Below, one piece after another: positions 26,307 to 34,447 of a stretch of 64,000 nt of DNA. Position 1 is the first letter of the stretch, and each line of letters begins with the position of its first letter. A program made the translations under genes and the position numbers. Source of the stretch: Catonella sp963545085 (GTDB taxonomy: Bacteria > Bacillota > Clostridia > Lachnospirales > Lachnospiraceae). Location of the stretch: NCBI GenBank assembly GCA_963545085.1, contig CAUUHV010000008.1, positions 1 to 64,000 on the forward strand, in the 5' to 3' direction. The notes beneath the pieces were generated by a model. The model searched no databases, was not told the origin of the DNA, and saw only the letters and a list, made by a program, of their open reading frames with translations.

Positions 26307-27566
26307 TCAAGGCACTAAAACGGGATTTTCATCTATCTGCCACGGAAGTCCCCATTTGTTAAGTGCCTCCATATAAGGATCGGGGTCAAACTCATCGGTG
26401 GTAAATACGCCGGGACGCTTCCAAGTGCCGTTTACCACAAGCATAGAGCCTATCATTGCGGGAACACCGGTCGTGTAACTTATAGCCTGACTTCCGACTT
26501 CATTATAGCATTCCTCGTGATCACATACATTATAAATATATAATTTTTTTTCTTTACCGTCTTTAACACCTGTAAAAATACAGCCTATATTCGTTTTGCC
26601 CCTGGTACGTGGACCTAAAGAAGCGGGATCGGGCAGCAAAGCCTTAAGAAACTGTATAGGTACTATTTCCTTTCCTTCATAAGAAATAGGAACTGTGGAA
26701 AGCATACCCACATTTTCAAGGCATCTCATGTGGTCAAGATAACTTTGTCCGAAGGTCATGAAAAAGCGGATTCTCTTTACCTCAGGCATATTTTTGCCGA
26801 GTGCTTCTATTTCTTCATGATGAAGCAGATACATATCTTTCTTTCCGACTTTATCAAAATCATATTCTCTTTTAATACTCATAGCGGGTACTTCCATCCA
26901 CTTGCCGTTTTCAAGGTAGCTTCCGGGAGCGGAAACTTCTCTTAGATTTATTTCGGGATTGAAGTTTGTAGCAAAAGCATAGCCGTGGTCACCGCCGTTA
27001 CAGTCAAGTATATCTATAGTGTCTATTTTGTCAAAATAGTGTTTTTTAGCGTATGCGGCAAATACTGAAGTAACTCCCGGATCAAAGCCTGTGCCGAGGA
27101 GCGCGGTAAGTCCCGCCTTTTCAAATTTTTCTTTATAAGCCCACTGATATGAGTAGTCGAAATAGGCGGAAAAGCCTTTTTCCTTACAACGGGTTTCATA
27201 TATCTTTCTCCATTCGGGATCTTCAGTATCCTCGGGCTCATAGTTTGCCGTGTCTATATAGTGGACACCGGCTTCAAGGCAGGCATCCATTATAGCTAAA
27301 TCCTGGTAAGGCAGAGCCACATTTAAAACGGCGTCAGGCTTAAAGTCCTTTATAAGCTTTACCGTAGACGCCACATCCATTGCATCTATTTCCGCTGTGG
27401 TTATAACGGATTTCGTGCGTCCGCCAAGCTCGTTTTTAAGAGCGTCACATTTTTCTTTGGTTCTGCTTGCTATAAGAATTTCATTAAAAACCTCACTGTT
27501 TGCGGCACATTTGTGTATAGCCACCGAAGCGACACCGCCGCAGCCTATAACTAAAAGTTTTGACAT
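26307..27566 (-). CDS. Carboxynorspermidine/carboxyspermidine dehydrogenase (saccharopine dehydrogenase family)
   Basis: A 419-residue oxidoreductase with an N-terminal NAD(P)-binding Rossmann fold (LLVIGCGGVASVAIHKCA) and the family segments HYIDTANYEPED, ALLGTGFDPGVTSVFAAYAKKHYFD and ILDCNGGDHGYAFATNFNPEINLRE. These fit the Lys1-like carboxynorspermidine synthase group. It reductively condenses putrescine (or diaminopropane) with L-aspartate semialdehyde. Flanked by the spermidine synthase and decarboxylase genes, its place in spermidine synthesis is well supported. AGGAGG precedes the ATG. Confidence 0.92.
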   Translation of the reverse strand: MSKLLVIGCGGVASVAIHKCAANSEVFNEILIASRTKEKCDALKNELGGRTKSVITTAEIDAMDVASTVKLIKDFKPDAVLNVALPYQDLAIMDACLEAGVHYIDTANYEPEDTEDPEWRKIYETRCKEKGFSAYFDYSYQWAYKEKFEKAGLTALLGTGFDPGVTSVFAAYAKKHYFDKIDTIDILDCNGGDHGYAFATNFNPEINLREVSAPGSYLENGKWMEVPAMSIKREYDFDKVGKKDMYLLHHEEIEALGKNMPEVKRIRFFMTFGQSYLDHMRCLENVGMLSTVPISYEGKEIVPIQFLKALLPDPASLGPRTRGKTNIGCIFTGVKDGKEKKLYIYNVCDHEECYNEVGSQAISYTTGVPAMIGSMLVVNGTWKRPGVFTTDEFDPDPYMEALNKWGLPWQIDENPVLVP

Positions 27567-27590
27567 ATTGTTAAACCTCCTGCAAAAATT

Positions 27591-28490
27591 CTATCTTTCA
27601 GCCGTATTTTCCGAAAAACGTCCGACTTTTTCTTCTTCCTCAAGAATATCTTCAACATATTTGGGGAGCATGAAAGCGCCTACATGAAGATTGCTTGTGT
27701 AGTACCATGTTTTCAGTCCTCTTTTTTTCCATGAGTCGGGCTTGAAATCGACGATAGGGTGGTACTTTTTACTTGCGAAGCCGAACATCCAGTAGCCTGA
27801 CGGACAGGTCGGTATATGCGCCTGATAAACCCTGCTTATAGGAAAACTCGTATATACTTTTCTGTGCATTGCTCTGAAAGCTTCTTCATCCTCGTCAAAG
27901 AAAGGACTTCCGTGCTGATAAACCATAATTCCGTCATCTTTAAGCGCCTTATAACAGCTTCCGTAAAATTCTTTTGTGAAAAGTCCCTCGGTATGGCCGA
28001 AAGGATCGGTTGAATCGTTTATTATAAGGTCATATTCGTTCATGCGTCCTCTTAGAAAGCGAAGCCCGTCCTGATGGCTTATATGCACTCTTTCATCATC
28101 GAAACCCTTTACCGCGTCGGGAAAAAATTCTCTGCATACCTCAACCATCTGCTCATCAGGCTCTACAACCTCTATTTCAGCTATTTCGGGATAGGAGGTA
28201 AGCTCTCTTGCGACACCGCCGTCTCCTCCACCGATTATAAGCACCTTTTTCACATCAGGATGTACGGACATCGGAACATGGGTTACCATTTCATTATACA
28301 CGAATTCGTCCGCTTCGGAAAAGATTATATCACCGTCAAGCATAAGAAATCTTCCGAATTCCTGCGATTCGAAAACCTCTATACGCTGAAATTCGCTTTC
28401 TGCGCTGTAAAGCTGCTTATTTACCCTAATTCCCATGCTTACGTTTTCAGTAAACTGCTCGGAAACATGTATATTTGTAAAATCGGACAT
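27591..28490 (-). CDS. speE: Spermidine synthase (aminopropyltransferase)
   Basis: A 299-residue SpeE homologue. The decarboxy-SAM binding elements LIIGGGDGGVARELTSYPE and VEPDEQMVEVCREFFP are present, as are the YDLIINDSTDPFGHTEGLF segment with the catalytic aspartate and the N-terminal FGRFLMLDGDI. It transfers an aminopropyl group from decarboxylated S-adenosylmethionine to an amine acceptor. No speD is visible in the window, and the same operon holds the alternative carboxyspermidine route, so its acceptor could be another amine such as agmatine. It lies 9 bp behind speA. Confidence 0.92.
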   Translation of the reverse strand: MSDFTNIHVSEQFTENVSMGIRVNKQLYSAESEFQRIEVFESQEFGRFLMLDGDIIFSEADEFVYNEMVTHVPMSVHPDVKKVLIIGGGDGGVARELTSYPEIAEIEVVEPDEQMVEVCREFFPDAVKGFDDERVHISHQDGLRFLRGRMNEYDLIINDSTDPFGHTEGLFTKEFYGSCYKALKDDGIMVYQHGSPFFDEDEEAFRAMHRKVYTSFPISRVYQAHIPTCPSGYWMFGFASKKYHPIVDFKPDSWKKRGLKTWYYTSNLHVGAFMLPKYVEDILEEEEKVGRFSENTAER

Positions 28491-28499
28491 AAGTCCCTC

Positions 28500-29951
28500 C
28501 TATCTTACCAAAACCTCAAGAAATCCGACATCCGGATCGGCAGTACCTTGAAGACTGCACCCTTTTTCTTTGGCGTAAAGTATATGGTCGATGATTTTTT
28601 TTGTAATAAGCTCACCCGGAGCTAAAATAGGTATGCCCGGCGGATAAGCCATTACGGATTCGCCGGCGACTCTGCCTGCGGCTTCCTTTATAGGTACGGA
28701 CTCCTTTTCGGTGTAAAAGGAATATTGAGGGCTTGAAACAACTTCGGGTATTACAGAATCCACAAAAGCAAGACCGCTTTTTTCTCTTGAATAAAGTCTT
28801 TTGATATCCTCAAGAGCTCCTACAAGTCTTTCTATATCCTGAAGTCTGTCGCCGATTGAAATATAAGCCATGATATTTCCTATGTCGCCGAACTCCATCT
28901 GTATATCGTATTCATCTCTTAAAAGATCGTAAATTTCTATTCCGGTAAGCCCTATGTCCTTTGTGTATACACAGAGCTTGGTAACATCGAAATCAAAAAC
29001 GCTTGTTCCGTTTATAAGCTCCTTGCCGTAAGCGTAATAGCCGTCTATCGTATTTATTTCGGTTCTTGCGTACTCAGCCATAGATACGACTTTTTCAAAA
29101 CTTTCCCTGCCTCGCAGCGCTAAATTTCTTCTTGAAATATCAAGGCTTGAGAGCAGGAGATAGTTAGCCGAAGTGGTCTGCGTAAGTCCTATTATCTGCC
29201 TTACATGCCCCACAGGCATATTTTCTCCCGTAAGGAGAATTGAGCTCTGGGTAAGGCTTCCTCCGGATTTATGCATGGAAATGGCAGCCATATCGGCGCC
29301 TGCGCGCATGCCGGCAAGAGGCAGATTCTCACCGAAGTAAAGCTGAGTTCCGTGCGCCTCATCGACAAGCACCTTAATACCTTTCGAGTGAGCGTAATCG
29401 GTTATTCCCTTAAGGTCGGAGCAGATGCCGTAGTAGGTAGGGTTGTTTACGAGCACCGCTACCGCGTCGGGATTATTATCAATAGCTTTTTTTACAGATT
29501 CAAGCTCCATGCCGAGCGCCACTCCTATTACCGGATGGATTTCGGGTTTTACGTAAACGGGAACGGCGCCACAGAGAATAAGAGCATTTATTACGCTTTT
29601 ATGTACGTTTCTCGGAAGTATGATTTTATCTCCCGCCTTGCAGACGGAAAGTACCATAGCCTGTACCGAGGAGGTTGTTCCGCCGACCATAAGAAAAGCA
29701 TGAGCCGCGCCGAAAGCATCCGCCATCAGCTCCTCCGCCTCGGATATTACGGAAACGGGGTTTGAGAGGTTGTCAAGCGGCTTCATACTGTTTACGTCAA
29801 GTCCTACACACTGAGCGCCAAGGAGTTTTACAAGCTCGGGATTGCCGCGTCCTCTTTTGTGTCCCGGAACGTCAAATGGAACAACGCGTCTTTTCTTAAA
29901 GATTTCAAGCGCCTCGCAAATAGGGGCGCGCTTTTGTCTGTCAAGGTTCAT
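28500..29951 (-). CDS. speA: Arginine decarboxylase, fold-type I (Orn/Lys/Arg decarboxylase family)
   Basis: A 483-residue PLP enzyme of the Bacillus SpeA type, without the N-terminal wing domain of the inducible enteric enzymes. Motifs are VPFDVPGHKRGRGNPEL, FLMVGGTTSSVQAM, VDEAHGTQLYFGENLP and the PLP lysine in SMHKSGGSLTQSS. The C-terminal substrate domain contains AYPPGIPILAPGE. Family members use arginine, lysine or ornithine; agmatine-consuming aguA and aguB in the same operon point to arginine. It is the first gene after the long leader, with AGAGG eight bases from the ATG. Confidence 0.9.
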   Translation of the reverse strand: MNLDRQKRAPICEALEIFKKRRVVPFDVPGHKRGRGNPELVKLLGAQCVGLDVNSMKPLDNLSNPVSVISEAEELMADAFGAAHAFLMVGGTTSSVQAMVLSVCKAGDKIILPRNVHKSVINALILCGAVPVYVKPEIHPVIGVALGMELESVKKAIDNNPDAVAVLVNNPTYYGICSDLKGITDYAHSKGIKVLVDEAHGTQLYFGENLPLAGMRAGADMAAISMHKSGGSLTQSSILLTGENMPVGHVRQIIGLTQTTSANYLLLSSLDISRRNLALRGRESFEKVVSMAEYARTEINTIDGYYAYGKELINGTSVFDFDVTKLCVYTKDIGLTGIEIYDLLRDEYDIQMEFGDIGNIMAYISIGDRLQDIERLVGALEDIKRLYSREKSGLAFVDSVIPEVVSSPQYSFYTEKESVPIKEAAGRVAGESVMAYPPGIPILAPGELITKKIIDHILYAKEKGCSLQGTADPDVGFLEVLVR

Positions 29952-29996
29952 GTCAAAATCCTCTTTTACATATATTCTTAAGGCAACAAGAAAGAC

Positions 29997-30011
29997 TCCT
30001 GCTTTGCAGGA
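29997..30011 (-). promoter_or_regulatory. Hairpin near the speA translation start
   Basis: TCCTGC-TTT-GCAGGA is a perfect 6-bp stem with a 3-nt loop, located 46 bp upstream of the speA ATG. Its GCAGGA arm is duplicated upstream in the leader, allowing alternative pairing. Confidence 0.5.
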
Positions 30012-30082
30012 TTCTCAGCCTGCGGCGGGTCGTAGAAAGCGACATCTGCATTTTTTTCGCAGCGTGTTCCCGCCCGGAGGAC

Positions 30083-30131
30083 TTTTTTATTCTATAGTTA
30101 ATTCCGGAGAAATTTCCTATAGAATAAAAAA
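30083..30131 (-). repeat. 15-bp perfect inverted repeat overlapping the leader terminator
   Basis: TTTTTTATTCTATAG at 30083-30097 and its exact reverse complement at 30117-30131 flank a 19-nt loop. On the transcribed minus strand the first arm to appear contains the U-tract of the upstream terminator, so pairing with the second arm would compete for those uridines or form a strong following hairpin. Confidence 0.8.
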
Positions 30132-30153
30132 ACGCCTCAATCACCTTGAGCCG
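30126..30153 (-). terminator. Intrinsic terminator inside the polyamine operon leader
   Basis: On the minus strand, CGGCTCAA-GGTGA-TTGAGGCG forms an 8-position stem with one G-G mismatch, followed immediately by seven T. It sits about 250 nt after the promoter and 175 nt before speA, the arrangement expected for premature termination control. Confidence 0.75.
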
Positions 30154-30407
30154 TTGTCATAAAATAAGCAAGTTAAAAGCAAAACTCCTGCTGTCAGAGT
30201 AAATCAGCAAATATCAGATTGCTGCTCTTATTGACTGTTTCACAAGATGATAATGATTGTAGAGTAATCAACTTATAAAATCCGGATTAAATCCGTCAAT
30301 AATGCGGAATAACCGCTACGGCAAGTGACCGCCTGTCCGTAAGGCAAATTCAAATTCGGTCTGATATCTGCATGAAAATCGAAAATCTCATACATTTACT
30401 AAAAGAA

Positions 30408-30436
30408 ATGATAGCATTATTGAAATATGGTGTCAA
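30408..30436 (-). promoter_or_regulatory. Promoter of the polyamine operon
   Basis: On the minus strand, perfect TTGACA (30431-30436), a 17-bp spacer and TATCAT (30408-30413, five of six consensus bases). Transcription would start near 30401, giving a leader of about 450 nt. Confidence 0.75.
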
Positions 30437-30487
30437 GAGGGCGAAAGTTAAAAAGAAGAGAAGAATAAACATCTTTTTTAAGTGTAG

Positions 30488-30517
30488 TTGTTAAATCTAC
30501 TTGATAAATGGTATAAT
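30488..30517 (+). promoter_or_regulatory. Promoter of the dTDP-sugar epimerase gene
   Basis: TTGTTA (30488-30493), 18-bp spacer, perfect TATAAT (30512-30517), 46 bp upstream of the start codon. It is divergent from the polyamine promoter. Confidence 0.6.
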
Positions 30518-30563
30518 AAAAAACACTTGATATTTTGATAAAAATTTCGAAAGAGGCGTACAA

Positions 30564-31133
30564 ATGAAGAAAACTGAAACGGGCATAAAGGATCTTTGGG
30601 TAATAGAGCCGGATGTGTACGGTGACGGCAGAGGCTGGTTCATGGAGAGCTGGTCGGAGGTGAAATTTGCCGAAATGGGAATATTTTGCAGGTTTGTGCA
30701 GGATAATCAGTCCTATTCGGCAAAAAAAGGTACGATGAGAGGACTTCATTTTCAAAAGGGAGAATTTTCGCAGGCAAAACTTGTAAGGTGCATAAGAGGA
30801 GCGGTTTATGATGTTGCGGTGGATTTAAGAAAAAGCTCGCCTACCTTTTTAAAATGGTTCGGAGTGAAACTTTCCGCCGAAAATAAAAAACAGCTTTTCA
30901 TACCGAGAGGTTTCGCACACGGCTTTTTGACGCTTACGGACGATGTGGAATTTGCTTATAAGGTAGATAATGTTTATGTCCCGTCCTCGGAAGGATTTTT
31001 AAGGTATAATGACTCTAAAATAGGTATAAACTGGGAACAGGCTATAGACTTTGAAGGCGTTTTTACCGTTTCGGAAAGGGATCTTTCGGCACCTCTTTTT
31101 GATGAGGCGGGAGAGGATATACTTTTTGAATGA
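30564..31133 (+). CDS. rfbC: dTDP-4-dehydrorhamnose 3,5-epimerase
   Basis: A 189-residue cupin-fold epimerase. Seen are WFMESWSEVKFAEMG, QDNQSYSAKKGTMRGLHFQ with the catalytic-region histidine, VYDVAVDLRKSSPTF, FIPRGFAHGFLTLTDDVEFAYK and the tyrosine of RYND. It inverts C3 and C5 of dTDP-4-dehydro-6-deoxyglucose on the way to dTDP-rhamnose for cell-surface polysaccharide. The other rml genes are not adjacent. It has its own promoter. Confidence 0.94.
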   Translation: MKKTETGIKDLWVIEPDVYGDGRGWFMESWSEVKFAEMGIFCRFVQDNQSYSAKKGTMRGLHFQKGEFSQAKLVRCIRGAVYDVAVDLRKSSPTFLKWFGVKLSAENKKQLFIPRGFAHGFLTLTDDVEFAYKVDNVYVPSSEGFLRYNDSKIGINWEQAIDFEGVFTVSERDLSAPLFDEAGEDILFE

Positions 31134-31157
31134 TATATGCGTTAGTTAAATATCCGG

Positions 31158-31183
31158 TAACAGTCGCTATATGGCTCGCTTGC
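31158..31183. repeat. Possible dispersed intergenic repeat, copy B
   Basis: TAACAGTCGC followed by ATATGGCTCG and CTTGC, matching in order blocks at 1814-1868. Copy B is flanked by CCGG on both sides. See the note on copy A; the relationship is tentative. Confidence 0.3.
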
Positions 31184-31238
31184 CCCGGTAATAATTCGGT
31201 TTCGTACAAAAACATTGAAGAAAGACAGGTGAATATAT

Positions 31239-33209
31239 ATGAAAAAGAGAATGCTCCCTATTATTTTAAGCCTATTTATGTTCGTAGTGCTTTTGCCGCT
31301 TAACAGCCTTAAAGTAAGTGCTGCGACAAATTACATATTTATAAAAGGAAAAAACAAGTCTTTAGTCGGAAAGACTACAGTAGTGTATGTGGGTGAAAAA
31401 AGTCTGAAATTAGGCTATAAAATTAACGGCAAAACAAGAGGGATAACGGGAAGCTTCGGCTCATCGAACAGCGATGTAATAAAGGTAAGTAAATCCGGCG
31501 TGCTGAAGGCTGTAGATAACGGCACTGCGACTATAAGCTTTTCTTACGGAAGGGGAAGAAGAAAGAACGTTATAAAATGTAAATTTAAAGCGGAAACCAA
31601 GGCGGGTGATGTAAGTCTTAGTGATAAGTACGGAAATACGGATAACATAAAAATAGACGCAGGAAAAACTCTTAAGTTTGAAGCGCAGGTAAACCCTGCC
31701 GAAAAAGCGTTAAGCGTGAATGAATACATAAGGTCTACATATAAAGTGTATTACGACTTGTATTCGGATGAATCGTGCGAAACGGAGTCGGATGCGGGTA
31801 CGGTAAGCGGAAAAGGAGCCGTAAAGGCGGGCGACGAAGCGGGAGTCATGTATTTAAGGGCTGTAGCTAAAGCTTCTAAAAATAGCAATAAGGGAGCGGT
31901 ATACAGCAATGTTGTTAAAATAGAAATAACGGGAAGTAAAAAAAAGGATACTAAAGAAGATAAGGACAACAAGGGTAAAGACGAAAAGGATAAGGACAAG
32001 AATAACGTTCCTGCGGATCTTGAGAAATTGAAGCCTGCACGTATAGAAATCTCGCAGGATGTTCCGCTTGTAAACTACGCACCCGTAAACGGAATTGTGT
32101 ACGCGGATATAAAATACAGGCTTTATGACGGAAACGGTAAAGAAATAACCAATTCATCCGAGGTATACGCCGCAGGATTTTCCGTTATATGGGAAGGGCA
32201 AAGCGCAGCCGTATTAAGCCCGGGAAACGGCAGAATAGCAATGCTTGCCAATAAACCTACTATAGGAGTTTCCGGAAATATAAAGGTTACATATTCCGAG
32301 GCGGGAAGAACAGCCATAACAGCCGAAGCGAAAGGTACGGTAGTACCTCCGTCAATAGTGACAAAGGCTGAATTTAAAGGAATTTATAAGGCTGTATATA
32401 ATACAACTTCGGCGGCGATAGTTTATGAGCCGGTGCTTGAAGGGGACAAGGCGGTAATAAAAGCGGGAGATGAGATAACCGATTTCGGAAGCATAGCCAT
32501 GTTAAACAGCGTGAATAAATCATATTATATGCTTATAGACGCGGAAGATAATTACGGAAACAAAGTTGTAGAGGCGGAGACTCCGACAAGCAAAATCAAG
32601 GTGGAGGTCACGGGAAATCCGAGCATAGCTATAGATACCGTGCTTGTAAACGGAACGGAGGTAAACGAGTCGATAAAGCCTATAGTGGTGGACGGAAAGG
32701 CATACCTCACTTATCCGCTTAAACCGGGGAAAGTAATTGTCGGAGATATGGAAATCATTATTACGGGAGGCGGAGTGCGAACTTCCGTGAAAAAGAGGAT
32801 AACGGACGGAAGTGTTTTGAGACTCTTTTTTGTAACAAGCAGCGGTACTTATATGGGACAGGATAATATACTTGAGTACAGCCTTTTCAGCTCCAAAGGA
32901 GAGCAGATAAAGGAATATTCGGCATTTTTATATCTGCTCGGAATTGATGACCCGAATAATTCGGGAAATATATTCCTGCCGTATGATTCCAAAATTATTT
33001 CTTCATCAAAAGGCTCCGTGTTTACGATAAGGAAGAATCCTACCACGAAAGAGGCGGAAATCCATTACAATCCGAGCTTCAATACTTTGACGATGAATCC
33101 GAACGGAACGGTTTCAGACATAGGACAGGACGAAGTTACAGTGCTTAAAGGCTACGGCGCGGAACTTGAAAGGACAATTCCGATAGTGGTGTATAAAAAG
33201 AGGCAGTAA
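31239..33209 (+). CDS. Secreted protein with bacterial Ig-like domains
   Basis: A 656-residue exported protein. The signal peptide has the core LPIILSLFMFVVLLPL and a likely cleavage site after VSA. A BIG2-like domain follows, visible as SSNSDVIKVSKSGVLKAVDNGTATISFSY around residues 88-116, then further beta-rich regions. A Lys/Asp-rich linker (DTKEDKDNKGKDEKDKDKNN) lies near 235-255. No enzymatic motif or sorting signal (LPXTG) is seen. Two genes for membrane-anchored proteins follow within 2 bp and 4 bp overlap, so the three form one unit, probably acting at the cell surface. Confidence 0.8.
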   Translation: MKKRMLPIILSLFMFVVLLPLNSLKVSAATNYIFIKGKNKSLVGKTTVVYVGEKSLKLGYKINGKTRGITGSFGSSNSDVIKVSKSGVLKAVDNGTATISFSYGRGRRKNVIKCKFKAETKAGDVSLSDKYGNTDNIKIDAGKTLKFEAQVNPAEKALSVNEYIRSTYKVYYDLYSDESCETESDAGTVSGKGAVKAGDEAGVMYLRAVAKASKNSNKGAVYSNVVKIEITGSKKKDTKEDKDNKGKDEKDKDKNNVPADLEKLKPARIEISQDVPLVNYAPVNGIVYADIKYRLYDGNGKEITNSSEVYAAGFSVIWEGQSAAVLSPGNGRIAMLANKPTIGVSGNIKVTYSEAGRTAITAEAKGTVVPPSIVTKAEFKGIYKAVYNTTSAAIVYEPVLEGDKAVIKAGDEITDFGSIAMLNSVNKSYYMLIDAEDNYGNKVVEAETPTSKIKVEVTGNPSIAIDTVLVNGTEVNESIKPIVVDGKAYLTYPLKPGKVIVGDMEIIITGGGVRTSVKKRITDGSVLRLFFVTSSGTYMGQDNILEYSLFSSKGEQIKEYSAFLYLLGIDDPNNSGNIFLPYDSKIISSSKGSVFTIRKNPTTKEAEIHYNPSFNTLTMNPNGTVSDIGQDEVTVLKGYGAELERTIPIVVYKKRQ

Positions 33210-33211
33210 GG

Positions 33212-34009
33212 ATGGCAAAGAAGCTTTTAAGAATTTTTATCTCAACCACCATTATACTGTTGTTAATAATAACAACTCTGCTTTTAGCGTATATATATTT
33301 TTTTCCGCAGGAAAAAGTTTCGGAAACTGCAGTAAATAACAGGCAGGAGAATTCACGGACTCTTATAAAAACAAATCCTCTTAACAAAAAGATAACAAGC
33401 CCTAAAGAAGAGGACAGACCGGCTTTTGCGGTGTTTATTATGGATTCGGAGGAAAAGAATATTATTTCGTCGGCTTATATCACATTTCTCGACAGAAAAA
33501 ATAATAAGCTGAGCTTATATTCGCTTTCCGGTGATACGGTTTTTGAGCTTTCGGCTTCTCTTTATACCGAGTTGACCGTAAGCCTTATAAGACTTCCTCA
33601 GATAGTGAGACTTTCGCATTTCTATAAGTACAGTCCTAATGAGACGGGTTTAAAAGCTTCTGTTATCATGTTAAACGATTGTATGGGAACGGATATCAGG
33701 CATTATATTATGCTTGATAAAGAAACGGCGGACAAGGTATTTAAGGCTGCGGATGAAAAAGGATTTACAGAGGATTTTAAGAGAATTCTGATTACCGGAA
33801 AAGGCGTGAAAAAATTTGTTAAGGAGAATTATAAGAGCCGTTTTACCGATATTTCAAAGAAAGATATGAAATGGCTTTTAAGTGAATGTAAGGGTATTTC
33901 AGAAGAAAATATAAGCTTTAAAGAGCTTCCTGCAAGCAAAAATAATATGGGTTCCATACTTGACGGGGACGCGGCTTTAAGTATGATGTACGGGAGTGAC
34001 GAACAGTGA
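33212..34009 (+). CDS. Membrane-anchored protein, divergent LytR-CpsA-Psr-like
   Basis: A 265-residue protein with one N-terminal membrane segment (FISTTIILLLIITTLLLAYIYFF) and an extracellular part. The stretch FAVFIMDSEEKN..AYITFLDRKNNKLSLYSLSGDTVFEL parallels the start of LCP domains, which read like GVDSR, SDTIMLV and LLSIPRDT. The arginines that bind the lipid pyrophosphate are not conserved, so it may be a degenerate LCP with another role. It starts 2 bp after the Ig-like gene and overlaps the next gene by 4 bp. Confidence 0.5.
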   Translation: MAKKLLRIFISTTIILLLIITTLLLAYIYFFPQEKVSETAVNNRQENSRTLIKTNPLNKKITSPKEEDRPAFAVFIMDSEEKNIISSAYITFLDRKNNKLSLYSLSGDTVFELSASLYTELTVSLIRLPQIVRLSHFYKYSPNETGLKASVIMLNDCMGTDIRHYIMLDKETADKVFKAADEKGFTEDFKRILITGKGVKKFVKENYKSRFTDISKKDMKWLLSECKGISEENISFKELPASKNNMGSILDGDAALSMMYGSDEQ

Positions 34010-34428
34010 AAATTAAAAGTTTGATAATCGTGATTTTAATCCTGCTTGCAGGAATGGGGGTCTTTTACATAGGAAAGGCTTACGGAGCGGGAGAATCCTC
34101 CCCGGGAACGAGCGGAGATCCGCTTATAACTAAAAGCTATCTTGAAGAAAGACTTGCAGGTTTAGGTGAGCCTGTACGGGGATTTAAAAGAGTTGTTTTA
34201 AATAAAGGCGACGCGCTTTATGCCGACAGAGGCAGCGAAATCGTTATTTACAGAGGAAACGCGGCTGTAAAAGGAGAGGGCGGACTTATAAATCTCAGCA
34301 AAGGAGTCTTGTTTAAAGAGGGTGATACCGCTGTAAAATATAATATTTTTCTTGCGCCTGACGACGGTTGTGGTATAATCGCTTCCGGCAAGGTTACTGT
34401 TTTTGTATCGGGAAGTTACTCAAAATAA
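34006..34428 (+). CDS. Small membrane-anchored extracellular protein
   Basis: A 140-residue protein starting at GTG (GTGA overlap with the previous stop; GGGAG at 33992-33996). One N-terminal membrane segment (LIIVILILLAGMGVFYIG) is followed by a compact extracellular domain: SGDPLITKSYLEERL, VLNKGDALYADRGSEIVIYRGNAAVKG and LAPDDGCGIIASGKVTVFV. Proteins with this GDPL(V/I)TKSYL and APDDGRG pattern are common in Firmicutes but lack an assigned function. It belongs to the three-gene surface unit. Confidence 0.72.
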   Translation: MKIKSLIIVILILLAGMGVFYIGKAYGAGESSPGTSGDPLITKSYLEERLAGLGEPVRGFKRVVLNKGDALYADRGSEIVIYRGNAAVKGEGGLINLSKGVLFKEGDTAVKYNIFLAPDDGCGIIASGKVTVFVSGSYSK

Positions 34429-34447
34429 TGAATAAGAGGGATATATT

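Larger units (their letters stand above)
29952..30401 (-). promoter_or_regulatory. Long structured leader of the polyamine operon (candidate cis-regulatory RNA)
   Basis: About 450 nt lie between the promoter and speA with no plausible coding frame. In transcript order: GACCG/CGGTC stem (30361-30357 with 30331-30327) enclosing a smaller GCCT/AGGC stem; GCGG/CCGC hairpin at 30304-30316; CGGAT/ATCCG hairpin at 30283-30295; CAGCAA/TTGCTG hairpin at 30205-30224; an intrinsic terminator at 30126-30153; a 15-bp inverted repeat overlapping its U-tract; and a TCCTGC/GCAGGA hairpin at 29997-30011 near the start codon. GCAGGAGT occurs twice (near 30183-30190 and 29995-30002), so the intervening TCCTGC has two possible partners. 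No known riboswitch class was recognised. Confidence 0.65.

Noticed and set aside
29952..30420. Known riboswitch classes (SAM, lysine, guanidine/ykkC, T-box) in the polyamine leader
   Set aside because: None of their conserved core sequences was found by eye; a covariance search would be needed to exclude divergent members.
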